From contig VYZI01000054.1 of NCBI GenBank assembly GCA_013397695.1, forward strand, positions 2,377,025-2,441,024: a DNA stretch of 64,000 nt. The letters run 5' to 3'. The notes under the pieces were generated by a model. The model searched no databases, was not told the DNA's origin, and saw only the letters and a list, made by a program, of their open reading frames with translations. The translations under genes and the position numbers were made by a program. Positions 35,736 through 47,810 of the stretch are shown here, piece by piece. The number at the start of each line of letters is the position of its first letter. The first letter of the stretch is position 1. The stretch comes from Centropus unirufus. Its lineage: Eukaryota; Chordata; Aves; Cuculiformes; Centropidae.

Positions 35736-36419
35736 CCCACACAATGGGAGTAATTTCTTCTGTCTGGTTCTTCTACATAAGAAAAAGATGCTCCTGAAAT
35801 TGGAATATAGTACTCGAGTACCATACCACATAGCTGTCTTTCATAGGCAGGACTTTTTACCTGTAGGCTTCACATTGGTTTAAGAAGGATGTCTCTATCC
35901 ACGTTTTTCTGATGCAGAAATCCAAGGAGGGAAAATTGCACCCCCTCAAGATGTGAATGACATGACTGCAAAGATGAGTTTCTACATTGTATTATATGAA
36001 GTGGAATAGGGTCCTCACTCTTAACATGGTGTCAAACCAATAAAGGACCCATAGTTCACCTCTTTCCTCAGGTACACTTCCAAAAAGACAACATGCACAG
36101 TCCAAGGAATGAGGCATATGGCTACTAAAACCAAATTTGGAAATCCTTAGTGACTGACCCAGCTTAAGATGCATACACTCATATGTATTAGACTTTACAC
36201 ATTGACTTACTAGGAGTACGCCAAAGCCCAACAGTTTCTTCTGCTGTCAGAGGGAGCTAATAATCTGAAGAAGCAGCTTCCGTTCAAAACACACTGTTCA
36301 AGCTAAAATCCATGTAAAACCAGTCTCCCCTTGGCTTTGAGCTCAGGTGAGACATATGTGTTCCCTCATTGTCTTGAGATTTTGGAGGTTTGGATACTGT
36401 CCCCAGCTTTGCTTTAGGG
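35736..36419. other. Gene-free sequence
   Basis: No gene recognised. A 12-bp palindrome 'gtactcgagtac' lies at 35810-35821. Confidence 0.5.
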
Positions 36420-36545
36420 CTGATTATTGGGTGATTCTGATGAATAAATCACTTCCCTCTGTCTCGGTGCCCCATCTGCAAAATGTAGTTACCCTCTTCT
36501 TTCTTAAGGCAGGCCTTCACATTACCTCACAGAATTCTCTAAGGG
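36420..36545 (+). mobile_element. MIR-like SINE tail
   Basis: 'gggtgattctgatgaataaatcacttccctctgtctcggtgccccatctgcaaaatgtagttacc' follows the MIR core 'gggcaagtcacttaacctctctgtgcctcagtttcccatctgtaaaatggggataa'. The following 'cacattacctcacagaattctctaaggg' may be the rest of the tail. Old and diverged. Confidence 0.6.
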
Positions 36546-38506
36546 TGAGCTACATAATCTTATTTTTGTTTAGAAGGAGAAAATGAAGGAAAAACACCAC
36601 TGTAAAAAGTGACGGTAGACTTTTGTGGAGAATAGAGTCTCCCTTGAAATGAAATCTAATGTGTCTGAGACAGAATGGAAAACTATGGAACATAACATTC
36701 AGGAATGCTTCTTGCTGCTCTAAAAACCTGTGGTAAATGAGACCCTGACATGAGTATTTAAACACAATAAAAATATCCATCTGACTGGAAAGAATCAGAT
36801 TTTTCTTAAATACTTTTATTAATACCATTTCCTCTGCAGTAGCCACCGGACTTGCTTCTCTATTAACACTTTGGGCTCAGAAACCTCTATTTCCATTCCC
36901 ACTGGACTGGTAGTGCCGTACTAGATATTGGAGTTTTTCCAATACATATTAGTTAAGGATCTTGATGTTTACTGGAAATGTCCTTTGATGATACTTTGTG
37001 GAACAGTCATTCTTTAAAATTGAAAGATTCAAAGAAAATCCTTGGTTTGTTTGAAGGGGGAAAAAAATATCCCAAATTCCCCCAAAAAACTCAACAAAAC
37101 AAAAAGTCAACCAAAGAAAAAAAAAGAAAATCCAACAGCTTGTACTAAGAAAATGTTACACAGGCTGTGAAGCAGAGAAATCATAGTCAACCCATGAGCC
37201 ATACACCTACTGCTGCGCCAGTGCTGGTAAGCACATATAAAGCAATCAGTAACATAAGTCTCAACATTCGTTTCTCAGTTTCCAAGCTAGTGTTCCACCT
37301 GAGGTTGTCTGCTCACATCTCACCACTCCCTGTTGACAAGTGCCATCCAAATGACTGGAGAGCTCTTCCTCACTGAGATTCCGTAGGGACTTCCTCTGTC
37401 TTCAAAAGGAATTTCTTCAAGATTATAGGACAGGACCTCAGAGCCTGATTGCCTAATGTAACAATATCGTTCTTAAGACCTAAGCAGGAGCCCATGTTAT
37501 TTTCTCCCTTGGACTTCAATGCACTGTCTAGGCTGGTAAAAGGACCCGTAACACTGGTAGGAGGTTACTAGATGGAGGCCCATGCACAAGTACTGCCTTG
37601 CTCATGGGACAGTCCAAGATCAGAACTGCACCTGAAAAAAGGAAGAGGCTGTGTGCTCTATTGTGGCATTTTTAGATTAACACAACACAGGAATAACTTG
37701 CCCCTTTACACAAGAGCAGAAGCTTTGAAAACAGTTTGTGTCAATTTCTGATTATGGTTCAATCCCATCAAAAATAATTGTACACAATACTGGCCCTGAG
37801 TTCTGTCCCTTATGTTTTAGTTTATTATCATCTCCATCTCTTATTCAGCAGTAATCAAAGTGTATCTGACCTTTCATAGTAGCTTCACTAAACCTGAAGG
37901 TTCTTCTGTAAGAAGAGGCCAAGGAGTATTTCATCACATGTCTTAAAGGTATTCCAACATCGTGCATTTAATATCTGGTGAGATCCAACCCTTTATTTGC
38001 AAAGAAGCAGAATTTTTACCTTGACTCCAAGGGACAAAGGGCTCTATCTACCATATCCTTCATCTATCATTGTGGCTATGCTATCAGAGGTCCATGATAT
38101 CCTTCCACTGAAGAGGATTCCCTGTTTATTTTAAAGGTACCTTGCAACTCCCACCTCAGTGCCTTGTCCTTTCTTGTTCCTCTGTTCTGGTTTTGATATT
38201 GTCTTCTGAAAAAGTCAATCCCCCTTTTTTTCTTTTGTGTCTTTGTTTTGATACTTACAGAGTCTAGTAATAAATACCACCCCTGTACCTCTGGGAGGGT
38301 GCTAGTCTCTGTGGTGTCTTCCACCACCCACACAAGTTTTATGTGACCTTTTTGTGCTGTCTATTGCGTGTCAAGAGTCCCTTCCTACTACACGTTTTCA
38401 ACTAGATTTCCACTGCTGCCTTCTGACTCCTTTTATTGCTGTGCATGCTCAAGAATTATCTATACCAGAGCACACAGGACCACTTCAACCATATCATCCT
38501 AGTAGA
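36546..38506. other. Gene-free sequence
   Basis: No gene recognised. An A-rich patch lies at 37060-37135. Near 37440-37530 some phrases ('ttggacttcaatgcact') recall the old palindromic amniote repeats, too weak to call. Confidence 0.5.
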
Positions 38507-38560
38507 TTTACCCTAACCCTAACATATCCACATTTACCCTACCCTAACATATCCACTTCA
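38507..38560. repeat. 26-bp tandem duplication with telomere-like words
   Basis: 'tttaccctaaccctaacatatccaca' (38507-38532) is followed by a copy lacking one 'aac' ('tttaccctaccctaacatatccactt'). Each unit contains one or two 'ccctaa' words, the vertebrate telomere repeat on this strand. With so few units it is more likely coincidence than an interstitial telomere. Confidence 0.75.
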
Positions 38561-40685
38561 TGGCATCCCAAAACTTAGCAACTTTTGAGGGGTTCTCATT
38601 TAATTTATAAAGAATGAGGTAATGTGATGCATGTAAATGACTGCTGATTTCAGAGGGTTTTCAGTGCTTGAATCACAAAGGAACCACCCAGTTCTTGTCT
38701 TTCTCGGGTAAAATTGTTGTTAGCTTCTGATTTCATCCCTGGTTGTTTGCATCAGGGATTTCAACAATAAAATCATTCATTAACTTTAGCTCATAAATCC
38801 ATATTCAACAGTCTCCAAGAGTAGTGTCAATGGTGGTCGAGCAATTCATATCAATGAGAATAAAATTTTACTACCCTTCATCCTTGTGATACCTAGCATT
38901 ATGAATTAAACTCTGAATTCAGGGAGAGCTAGAATTCAGTGAATGAATACTTAGAATGAAGTATTATTTCGTATTGAGTGGTGTTAGGTAGTGGTAAGCA
39001 TGTCTGAACAGAGGTGTATGAAAACAGTGAAATTAAAAGCAAGAATTCAGAAAGTGGTTGACCAGCTAATTTTAAATAGAAAGTTTGGGGATTTTTCAGA
39101 GTACAAGAGTTCCACATTTTAGAAAAAAAAATGGACATTACAAGAGGCACATCTCTCCTGACTACATGCAAGCAGAGAGGTTGCTGATATGGAAAATTAC
39201 TTGGCCATTGGCCAACATATATTTACGTTTGTAAAAAGAGAACGAGAGTACTCTGGAAGAAAAATCTCAAGGAAGTTATTATCACAGGGAATAAAAAGAG
39301 AGTGTAAATCAAAAGAGTTTAGAAAAAGTATATTAATTATACATTGGGTAAAGATGTATTCAGTGGCAGGGCATGAATTAAGATAAAAGATACCAATTTT
39401 TCCAGTCACCTAGGTAGATAGTAAATTATAAATATATACTAAATAAATTAAAAGTATCACAAAATAAGTATTTAAGTAAATTATAAATATATAATTATTT
39501 TCAGAGGCTACCAGCTCTGCTTTAAGTCCCCTTTTTCTGAAGTCGTCTTACTATTGCCTTTGCAGTAAGAAGCTGGCCAAATAGTGGCCATTCTCTGAAA
39601 AAGATGTTCCATAGGAAAGGCTATGTGTACCAGCATTTCAAGTCAAACTCCATCCTGGACCAGAATACTGTTCCGGGTTTGTCCTCATGCTGTTTTCTTC
39701 TGCCTTCTCCTGCCTCTGTGTCATTATCTTAGAAATAGCTCATAGTGTTTAAAACAGATTTCTCAGCTATTAGCCAAAGGGCTATTTTCAATACATTTGA
39801 CCTAGGGGTCTAGATCAGCTAGTTTCCCCACACTGATGTTGCCACACTGCTCCAAGTGACTGTGGTGGGAAACATCCTGCTCTGAAATTGCTCAGTGTCT
39901 GAATAGAAGAGGCATAGCTTCTCTCAGTTTGGTCCTCTTCACTACTTTTACAATTTCCTGCCCCTTGGAAAAGAGGCCATCACCTCCCAGGGGGTAGTGG
40001 ACAAAAGGGATGAATTGACATTTTCCAGATAATGGTCATGAGTGCAGACACTTTGGACACTGAAATGTGTCTCCACTGCTCAGCCAGTCCCTTTCATCAC
40101 AGGCAGTATATTTGAATGCAGATTAAACAGAGGATTTACAAAACATGACTGTCTCTGTGTTTTGCCTGCCAAATTCAACACCCCATCATGAGTATGCACC
40201 ACAAAATCATGGTAGGGAAGGAATCAGACTGGACTGAATAGGCATGATGTGACCTATCTGTTATAACAAAACTGCAGCATAGCTTCCATTTCCTCACCGT
40301 CTTTCATTTCTGTCTGGTTTTAATGCAAGATGAAACCACAAATAAGACAGATTTTTCTTCTCTTTGGGTATCATTCAGTAATTCAGTTCCTCATAGTCTA
40401 TTCTTTAGTTCCCTACAGGTTGAATACAGCTGAAGACCTTTCCTCTTGCACTTAATCACTTCTATTGCACCTCACAGTTACGGTTGTTATCTCTCTCCTC
40501 ATTCTTATACGTCAATTTAAAATCTCCCATGTATAAAGCAGGTCTGATTTTGTATTGGCATACCTTTTACCAGAGCATTTGACCTGGCACAGCCTTACAT
40601 AGACATAACATTGAGCAACATGACATAATATGTAAAAGGTCTTGTGATGTCACCATGTATAGGCAATCACACTGATAGACAAAAG
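38561..40685. other. Gene-free sequence with AT-rich block
   Basis: No gene recognised. At 39415-39500 an AT-rich stretch carries an 18-base direct repeat 'gtaaattataaatatata' (39421-39438 and 39476-39493). Confidence 0.5.
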
Positions 40686-40755
40686 CCCATCTGCTGTAAA
40701 TCAGAGCTCTTCTATTAACTTCAGTGGAGCTATGCCGATTCATACCAGGTGAGAA
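40686..40755. mobile_element. Ancient palindromic MITE-like element
   Basis: 'catctgctgtaaatcagagctcttctattaacttcagtggagctatgccgattcataccaggtgag' matches the palindromic old amniote pattern 'cagctgtaaatcagcatagctccattgacttcaatggagctacaccaatttacaccagctgag'. The internal mirror is 'agctc...tggagct'. A second copy lies at 60304-60355. Confidence 0.6.
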
Positions 40756-41307
40756 CTGCTCTTGCTATTATTAATGCATCTTTATTCTTCTGCCCACGTC
40801 TTTTATGTGACAAAGAGAAGAAACCATGGAAAAGAAACTACCTCTTCAGTAATGTCTCACTGATCTCAGTGGAACAATTCACAGTATCATAAAGGTAAGT
40901 AAGGGTGGAAGAGACCGTGTTTTTAAAATGTCAACAAACATCTGGTCCCCATTTGTGAGAATTACTGAGTCTTCTTCAGTCCTTTAACCCTTTCAAGCAC
41001 ATTGTGTATATGCTTTCATAGTTCATGAGTTATATTTTCTGAATCCTCCCAACAAATGTAACTTCATATAGAAAATCAATCTTTTGTACAGCCCACTCCA
41101 AGAATAAGGAGAAAGATTGATTCAAAGGGCTTTTACACCATCCTCCTCCCTGATGCCCATATCACTCCAGTTCAGGGTGTGTCAACATATCTGACATGAA
41201 CCTTTAATTTTTAACGTCAGTATTCTCATCAGGCTGGGACATAAGATGTCATCTTGGGAGTCTGTCTTCTGTCTGACCCCAAATGCAAAGAGTATTCACG
41301 GTCAACT

Positions 41308-41335
41308 TTTAGGATGTTTTAGGAAACATCCTAAA
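41308..41335. repeat. Perfect 12-bp hairpin
   Basis: 'tttaggatgttt' (41308-41319) and 'aaacatcctaaa' (41324-41335) are perfect complements around the 4-base loop 'tagg'. It is one of the two cleanest hairpins in the window. No adjoining gene or terminator context. Confidence 0.9.
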
Positions 41336-41805
41336 TTCATTTGGGGATGGGCAAGATATGTACATTGTTCCAAAATTATACAACAAGAGCTCATTTTTGG
41401 CAGAAGGATTCTAAAGTTGGAGGCTGTTCTCTAGTATTTCCAAGGGCTGATTTACAGAAACTTCTGAGTATCAATTGGCTGGATATCAGGCATTCTAGGT
41501 GCCCCAATTGGGTGCCCAAAGGAAAAACTGCCTGTATTTCACTGTAGATTTTTGATACAATTTTACCTCCAGCAGATCCAATGTGTGCTGGTGGGACTGT
41601 GTGCATCAGCCAGTAGTCCTCACACTGCTAGGGGAAAACACCTTTTCCCCAGAAAGGAATAAGGGAACAGAACCTGGAAAGATTGTACTAGAAAAATTGA
41701 GATTAAACATAGAAATGCCTGAAAAAGAAATTATTTTTCAATTGTCTTAGGTTGAAGCCTAATTCATATCAAGTGTTTGGAGCATGGGCTTCCCTATGGC
41801 CTTCC

Positions 41806-41987
41806 TGAGGCACTGGAATAGATTTCCCAGAGAAGCTGTGGATGCCTCATCCCTGGAAGTGTTCAAGGTCAGGTTAGATGAGGCTATGAGCAACCTGATC
41901 TATTGGAAGGTGTCCCTGCCCATGGCAGGGAGCTGGAACTAGATGGTCTTCAAGGACTCTTCCAACCCAAAGCATTCTGTGATTCCC
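41806..41987 (+). mobile_element. CR1 LINE 3' end
   Basis: 'ctgaggcactggaatagatttcccagagaagctgtggatgcctcatccctggaagtgttcaaggtcaggttagatg', then 'ggaaggtgtccctgcccatggcaggg' and the 3' end 'ccaacccaaagcattctgtgattcc'. It is forward-oriented, strongly 5'-truncated (about 180 bases) and fairly well preserved. Confidence 0.93.
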
Positions 41988-42822
41988 TAAAAGGAGGGTA
42001 ATAAAATTGGAGCTGTAACTAGCACTTATATCAGTATGTTGCTGAGCATCTGTGGAAATTTAAGGGTAGATATGCCAGGTGTTTGTCTCCTGGCAGTCGG
42101 GAACAACAAGGACTTCTGCAGCCCACTTGGTACCCCATCATACACTGGTATCAAGGCCTTGCTCAGTGCTGCTGTATCATAAGATCTAACTTTAGGAAAA
42201 GTTCTGTGATTTTTTTTTTTCTAAATTTGAGACCTCCCCTACGAAAAGAAAAATATTTTCCCAAAAGGACAATTTTGATGTTTTATTGCCAGTTGTGCCT
42301 CATTTGTTAACTGAAGAAAAGATTTAGCCTTGGAAGTGTGGACCTGCATCTATTAGAGACAATGGGATCACAAATGCCTTTTAAAGGTCTGATTTACAGA
42401 TGGACAAAGTATTCAAATTACTACTGATTAGACCTGGAATAAGAGGAGCTGCACATCTATAAAATTCAGATGACTATCAAATAATTAAGAACAGTTAGCA
42501 GCAGCCGCTAACATAAATCTTCATCAGAATTTCACATGCTGGCACAGACTGGAGAGTCTTAAGCAATAACAGAAACCAAGTTATACAAATAAAGCACATA
42601 AGGATAAATTTTGTTCCTGATAAAATATGGGGGGAAATTGCCATTGAATTCAATATGACCAACAAGATGTGTCCATAATTATTAACAATGCATTGAACAC
42701 TTTGGACACTTGGTAAGGGTGCATAACGTATTGCCGTGCTTCTGTAGGGAAGAACTGGGCTTAACATGAAAGTTTGTTGGCTTTATTACAGGAATCAGCC
42801 ACAGGACAGCAATCCCACTATA
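41988..42822. other. Gene-free sequence
   Basis: No gene or repeat recognised between the two CR1 copies. Confidence 0.5.
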
Positions 42823-42925
42823 GCACAGGATAATTCAGATTGGAAGGACCTATTTTGGGTCCACCCAATCACCCCTCAAAAAAAAGGCTAGTTACTAATT
42901 AGTATTGGGCTATTCAGAGCCCTGT
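42823..42925 (-). mobile_element. CR1 LINE 3' end, short
   Basis: The plus strand reads 'cacaggataattcagattggaaggacctattttgggtccacccaatcacccc', the reverse complement of a CR1 3' end, followed by a decayed 'ggctattcagagccctgt' that matches 'ggttgctcagggccatgt'. About 100 bases. Confidence 0.65.
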
Positions 42926-44324
42926 GCTGTCAGTCCCTGAAACTACCCTTCTTTTATTATTATAGTGATAATTACTGTTTTTTTTCCTTACAGCTATTTG
43001 CCAAATTCAAGATTATTTTCTTTTCCACAAAAGGTAGTGTATAGTTGATCAAAATCATTAGCAAATTTATTCCAAATAGGCAGTTTGTGGAAAAAGAATA
43101 TTTTTAGTCAAGTTGCCTCAAAATCTTGGGAGCAATAGCTTCCAGATTTCTGTTTTCAAATCATGTTCCATTTTCAAATTTAGCTACATTAAGTTTGTCA
43201 ATAAAATAAGAATCAAACTAAAATATTTAATTTATGGCCAAAGAAAACATTAGAAAACTTTTCTTTCTTCAGAAACGCAATATCATTTTGGTAAAGAAAG
43301 GCCTGCAAAGAAAAGCAACATTATTCCCAGGTGATTTCAGAATAGCACTTTAGCCACTGGAGCTGAACAAACCCAAACTACCAAGCCACTGCTATTTATA
43401 CAACTTTGTTTGGTTGATCTATATCTTTTTCTTTCCCTTCATAGTTTTTGAAAATTGGTAGAAAGTGGAACTCAGGTTGGCAAACACGAAAATAAAAAAA
43501 AAAAAAAGGGAAAAAAGAAAGCCCAATATTTGGAATTTTTTTAATAAGCATCCCTAGTAATATTGACTTTTTCTTTTTTTCTTAAGTTGTTGTTCCTTTA
43601 GCAAAAGCCTGGAACTTCCATTCTCTGGACAAATGGAGCAGAAAGGTCATCCTTTTGCAGTTAGAGAAAACCCATAACTGTTTCAGAATCAACCAACATA
43701 TCTCAAGATTGATAGGGTGTGTTTGTAGATCCTCTCCATCAAGTTGCACTTAGAGAATATTATTCTCGCTTCAAGAAGTATTTGTGCTAACTGAAGAGGT
43801 ACTACCTCCACATTATGCAAAGAAGCTCATCACTGCCTCCCAGTTGAACATTACTATCTCAGATCTAGCTGCAAAGCTGAAGATGTGTACCTTCCCTCCC
43901 TTATTTCAATCAAAATAAGCCAAGTATGTCTACCAATATAAATACCAACTGGCTGAAAGATACCACTTTGCCTGAAAGAGCTGGAACACGTATTCAAGGT
44001 TTCATATCTTGTAACCAGAAAGGGAGAACAAACTCGTGAGCCCCAAATTTCACTTTGCTTCTTTTGAGGAACAAGCTCTTCTGCCAAAACTAGCCTGGAG
44101 CAATCCTTTCCTTGAGGAGAACAAGGAATGTGACTGTGATGAGTGAAGTCTTGCAATTCTGCAGACTTTCAAAAGGCTCTCGGAGATATTAGAGTACAAA
44201 TCTGATAGAAAGCTAATGAAACTTTCATTCCTAAATCGCTTAGGTCCTTTTGAAACTTTACTCACTTAACTTCAAAGCACTGCTCAGTTATAAGCCTTGG
44301 CAATTTGCGTGTATGATACTATAT
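42926..44324. other. Gene-free sequence
   Basis: No gene recognised. An A-rich run with G interruptions lies at 43490-43521. Minus frames at 43854-44265 (100 and 71 codons) have no family features. Confidence 0.5.
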
Positions 44325-44405
44325 AGGGATTAACAGCCATTTTATAGATGAGGAAACTTAGGTGAAGTGACGTGCCAAAGGCCACACAAGAAGTCGTGTT
44401 AAAGG
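44325..44405 (-). mobile_element. MIR-like SINE tail
   Basis: 'ccattttatagatgaggaaacttaggtgaagtgacgtgccaaaggccacacaagaag' closely follows the reverse complement of the MIR core ('ccattttacagatgaggaaactgaggca...aagtgacttgcccaaggtcacacagc'). Recalled family pattern, no search done. Confidence 0.75.
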
Positions 44406-44634
44406 GTTCATATGGAGGAGGATTAGGAAAGTGGGAGATGGGTGTTTCGCCACTTAAAGAATTTTGGCTAGAAGAAAGAATGTTCATCAGATTCGCAATT
44501 AAAATTCTGTGCTATTCAGAAGAAAAATTCTATCATGCTCTTAAAACTTCTAATTTCGAAAATCAAGTTTTTCTCTTCTTGGATGGTTTTTTGTCCTTCT
44601 TTCCATCTTCTCTTTCCTGTTCCTGCTGCTTTTT

Positions 44635-44676
44635 ATTTTCTTTCTTTTTAAAAAGTAGAGAAAGAAAGAAAAAAGT
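44635..44676. repeat. Pyrimidine/purine mirror-complement hairpin
   Basis: 'tttctttcttttt' is followed by 'aaaaagtagagaaagaaagaaa', an imperfect inverted repeat where a pyrimidine run faces its purine complement across a short centre. Confidence 0.7.
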
Positions 44677-45794
44677 GAGATAAGAATTAAACATACAGGT
44701 CTAAAAACTGAAACAATGGGAAAATATTCTGTACCAGTAGAAATTTTGGTGTGACTTAAGAACGAGAAAAGTAAGAAGGAAACTATGCTGAAGTGGTTAA
44801 AAATAATGGGAATATTGTGGTCTGATCATCTAAGAGTGCAAATGATGTAAGGTAACAAATGGAAAATGCCAACTGATATGGATGGAAAAAAATAATAGAA
44901 GTTCTGGCGCATTTACATCTTTCAGATCTGAAGCTGGCAGTAAAGTTGAGTCTAACTAGAAGCCTTAAACGTTTGCTGTGTGCAAAACTTAATTATGTTA
45001 ATTATCTAAACAACTGGAGAGAAAAAGGTGGCTCACAAGTGCAGAGCAGAAGCGGGCACCATCGGGGCAGAGGTGATAAGGTTTTACTCCCTCTTGTACA
45101 CCAAGAAGCATGGGTAATTGCCTATGGAACTGTGAGGGATTATCTGACAATGTGAGGGAAATTATAATGCAAAAAAAAAAGCAGTTATGTCTTTAAAACA
45201 GCGATCTCAGGTTCCAGTAGCCAGTACAGCACAGAGCAGCTCAGTCTAATGATGTGCATTTACTTTGCTTCATATCCTGTTTTTTCAGCCCACAGTGTTC
45301 CCTGAAACTACAGCTATCCTAATAATGGGACTCCAGCAAATTAATTTAAAGGCAGCTTGGAAATATCTACATGAAATTCAGTGACTGCAGTATAAACATC
45401 CCCAAATGTAGGTCTAAGAATGGCAGCAAAGAATTGGTGACTCACCCACTCAGACACGACTGTGCCAGTCAAAGTCTTTCCAGGAAAGCATGAAAGTAAC
45501 TAACCTGTCTCCCAGACACAGGAAGTAGTTGGGCTGGGGTTGGCTAGAAGGATATCATGAGGGAAGTAGCTGTCAAAAGCTAAAGCTGAGAGTCCCGCCA
45601 CGCCGTGGGAAATCATACGTTTTGGCTTGGTTAGAAGATGAGTATGTGACTGCACTTGCCATGCAAAAACTCCATAAGCAGCAAAAGACCCGTCCAGATT
45701 GACGTGACACCTTCAAAGTCTTCCACAGAGCAGAGTACAACCCCTCTGTGAAGCAACTGAATGCACTAATCCCTGCCTAATGGAAGGGAGATGC
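44677..45794. other. Gene-free sequence
   Basis: No gene or repeat recognised. Short frames such as 44946-45155 show no family features. Confidence 0.5.
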
Positions 45795-45870
45795 TAAAGA
45801 GAGGTTAAGTAGAAACTAAGTAACCTGCCCAAGACTTCAGGACGCATGAATCACTTCTGTGAAATCAGGA
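45795..45870 (-). mobile_element. Possible MIR-like SINE tail
   Basis: 'aaagagaggttaagtagaaactaagtaacctgcccaagacttcagg' partly follows the reversed MIR pattern 'agagaggttaagtaacttgcccaaggtcac', with an insertion. Weaker than the copy at 44325. Confidence 0.5.
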
Positions 45871-45999
45871 CCCCCTCTCAATGGTTGCAGAATTTGGTGA
45901 GAGTTTAGGATACAATACCTTTGTTCATGTATTAAAAGGCATTTGACACTTAAAACATGTTTAAGTTTCTTGGAGTACCTCTTCAGCCCACATCCTTGG

Positions 46000-46085
46000 A
46001 GGTACTGACGCACCTAACTCCCACAGATATCATCCTCACCTTTGACTAGTGGCCTTTCAAAATCTGACCCTGATTTGGTACTTCA
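46000..46085. mobile_element. Possible ancient palindromic repeat
   Basis: 'gcacctaactcccacagatatc...tagtggcctttcaaaatctgacccTgatttgg' recalls old elements of the form 'ggcacctaactcccattgatttcaatgggagttaggc...tttgaggatctgggcc'. Strongly decayed. Confidence 0.35.
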
Positions 46086-46404
46086 GGTCCCTGGGCCTTG
46101 TTTCTCAGAGGTGTTGAGAGATTTCTGTTTAACATCTGGTCTTTCATCACCTTCCCCTTTAATCACTTTCCTACACACTCAGGACTAGTGGTCTGGTCCC
46201 TATCAGTGCCAATAGAAAGACTTTCTTTGGCTTCAATGGTCTTCGAATAGTCTTTAAATCCTTAAATAACCTGTTCTGAAAATGTCTATCCCCAAAATTA
46301 ATCAAGGGAAGTAAAGTCTGTGAAAACACAGCCATCTACGTTCCCAGCTCCCTCCCAACCCCTCCCTTCCCCTCCCCCACATTTCGAGCACTTCTGCAGG
46401 TGAT

Positions 46405-46510
46405 TTCTGTAACTTTAATTAATTTTAATTGCCTGATTAATTTAATTGAAACACCACGGAAATTAAATGCACACATTATGGTATGTAATTAACATTAAGG
46501 CAATGACACA
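46405..46510. promoter_or_regulatory. TAAT-rich block, possible homeodomain-site cluster
   Basis: Dense 'ttaatt'/'aattaa' words ('taactttaattaattttaattgcctgattaatttaattgaa', then 'atgtaattaacattaagg') are spread over about 100 bases. They are embedded in unique sequence and are not an exact tandem repeat. Such clusters occur in homeodomain-bound enhancers, but AT-rich drift gives the same words. Confidence 0.2.
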
Positions 46511-47373
46511 AACTGGCCAGAGTGGAGCGAAGGTCTGTATACTCTGTTAGTGATTCATGCTCTTCTGTTGCTGGTGCTCAGGAGCACAAATTTGGAAGGA
46601 GTGTGAGACAGAGGCTGGTTTTGCAAGTGGTGCTACTTGCTGGGAGAAAGCCACAGCAGGCTGGGATGAGTTATGGGTGGCATGGCACGAAGCCTTGTTG
46701 ATGAAACCTGCCTTGATCTGGAGGGTTTCGTCATGCCACCTGGTGAAATGAATGTGGGGTATGGGGTGGGGTGATGGAGAAGGAGTATCCAGAGATTTCC
46801 TGAACAGAGAAGAAAACCTTGTGACAATATAAATAGTTCAATGATTGGGATAAAATATTCCCTGTTGCAAAAAGCATTAAAACTGCCTTTTTGGAAGAGG
46901 GCTATATTCAGTCTTTCCATTTGTGCCAGGAACCATGGATGTATTTGCATGTTAATTTTGAGTGTTCTTTTTTTTTTATTTTCCTAACCTGAGGCCTTTT
47001 TTATTATCAGGAGGGTGGATGGATATTTTCCACGATAAGATCTTGTTTGCTGGGGGTTTTTTTCTGTGTTCTGCTTCCCCCCCAGTTTCTTTCTCTAACA
47101 TGGTGTGTCAAATTCCAGTCTGTGTGAAAGGTGAGGGCGTGTTACAGAAGACAATGAAATGTTCTGCATATGCAGGGAACTCTGGAAAAAGCTCAGGGCT
47201 TTGCTCGTCCCACCCCACTCCACCCCTGCCACTCCCAAAGAGGAACACAACACTGATCGGTGAGATCATTGCTCTGAGGGGATAATAAAACAAAACTAGA
47301 ATGGGTAATTTAGCAATGCTATATTGTGGAAAAATTGGCCAGTTTTTTGCAACCACCAATTACTGCAAAGATT
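46511..47373. other. Gene-free sequence
   Basis: No gene recognised. The 107-codon plus frame (46962-47285) starts in a T-run and overlaps a minus frame. No domain pattern is seen. Confidence 0.5.
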
Positions 47374-47450
47374 GTAGTATCATACAATGGTTTGGGTTCC
47401 AAAAGGTCTTTAAAGGTCATCTAGTCGAAGCCCTGAGTATTTTGAGTAGA
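47374..47450 (-). mobile_element. CR1 LINE 3' end, short
   Basis: 'tagtatcatacaatggtttgggttccaaaaggtctttaaaggtcatctagtcgaagccc' is the reverse complement of the CR1 3' terminus. Only about 75 bases are recognisable. Confidence 0.8.
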
Positions 47451-47666
47451 GTTTTTGGATGAAGTGATATCCACAGGTAGGATTAGATTGGGAATTCTCC
47501 ACTGGAAAGAGTCATCTTTTTGTCCTGCGCTTGCTGCGCACCATTTCAGTATGGGGCCGATTCTTATCTGTTGGTAATTATGTCCACAGCCCTGTACTTT
47601 GCAGTGGTTGTCCCATTGTGCAGTCCAGGAAAACTCTGCACAGGTAGCTCTTTAGTGTGCACTTAA

Positions 47667-47810
47667 AATCATAGAGTCATAGAATGGTTTGGGTTGGAAG
47701 GGACTTTAAAGATCACCTGGTTTCAACTCCCCTATCATGAGCAGGCACACCTTCCACTAAATCAGGTTGCTCAGAACCTCAACTATGGTCACTGTCACCA
47801 AACCCTGGCC
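47667..47810 (-). mobile_element. CR1 LINE 3' end, bird type
   Basis: 'aatcatagagtcatagaatggtttgggttggaagggactttaaagatcacctgg' is a nearly perfect CR1 3' end in reverse, followed by 'gagcaggcacaccttccactaaatcaggttgctcagaacctc'. It is strongly truncated and less diverged than its neighbour 220 bases away, which has the same orientation. Confidence 0.93.
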
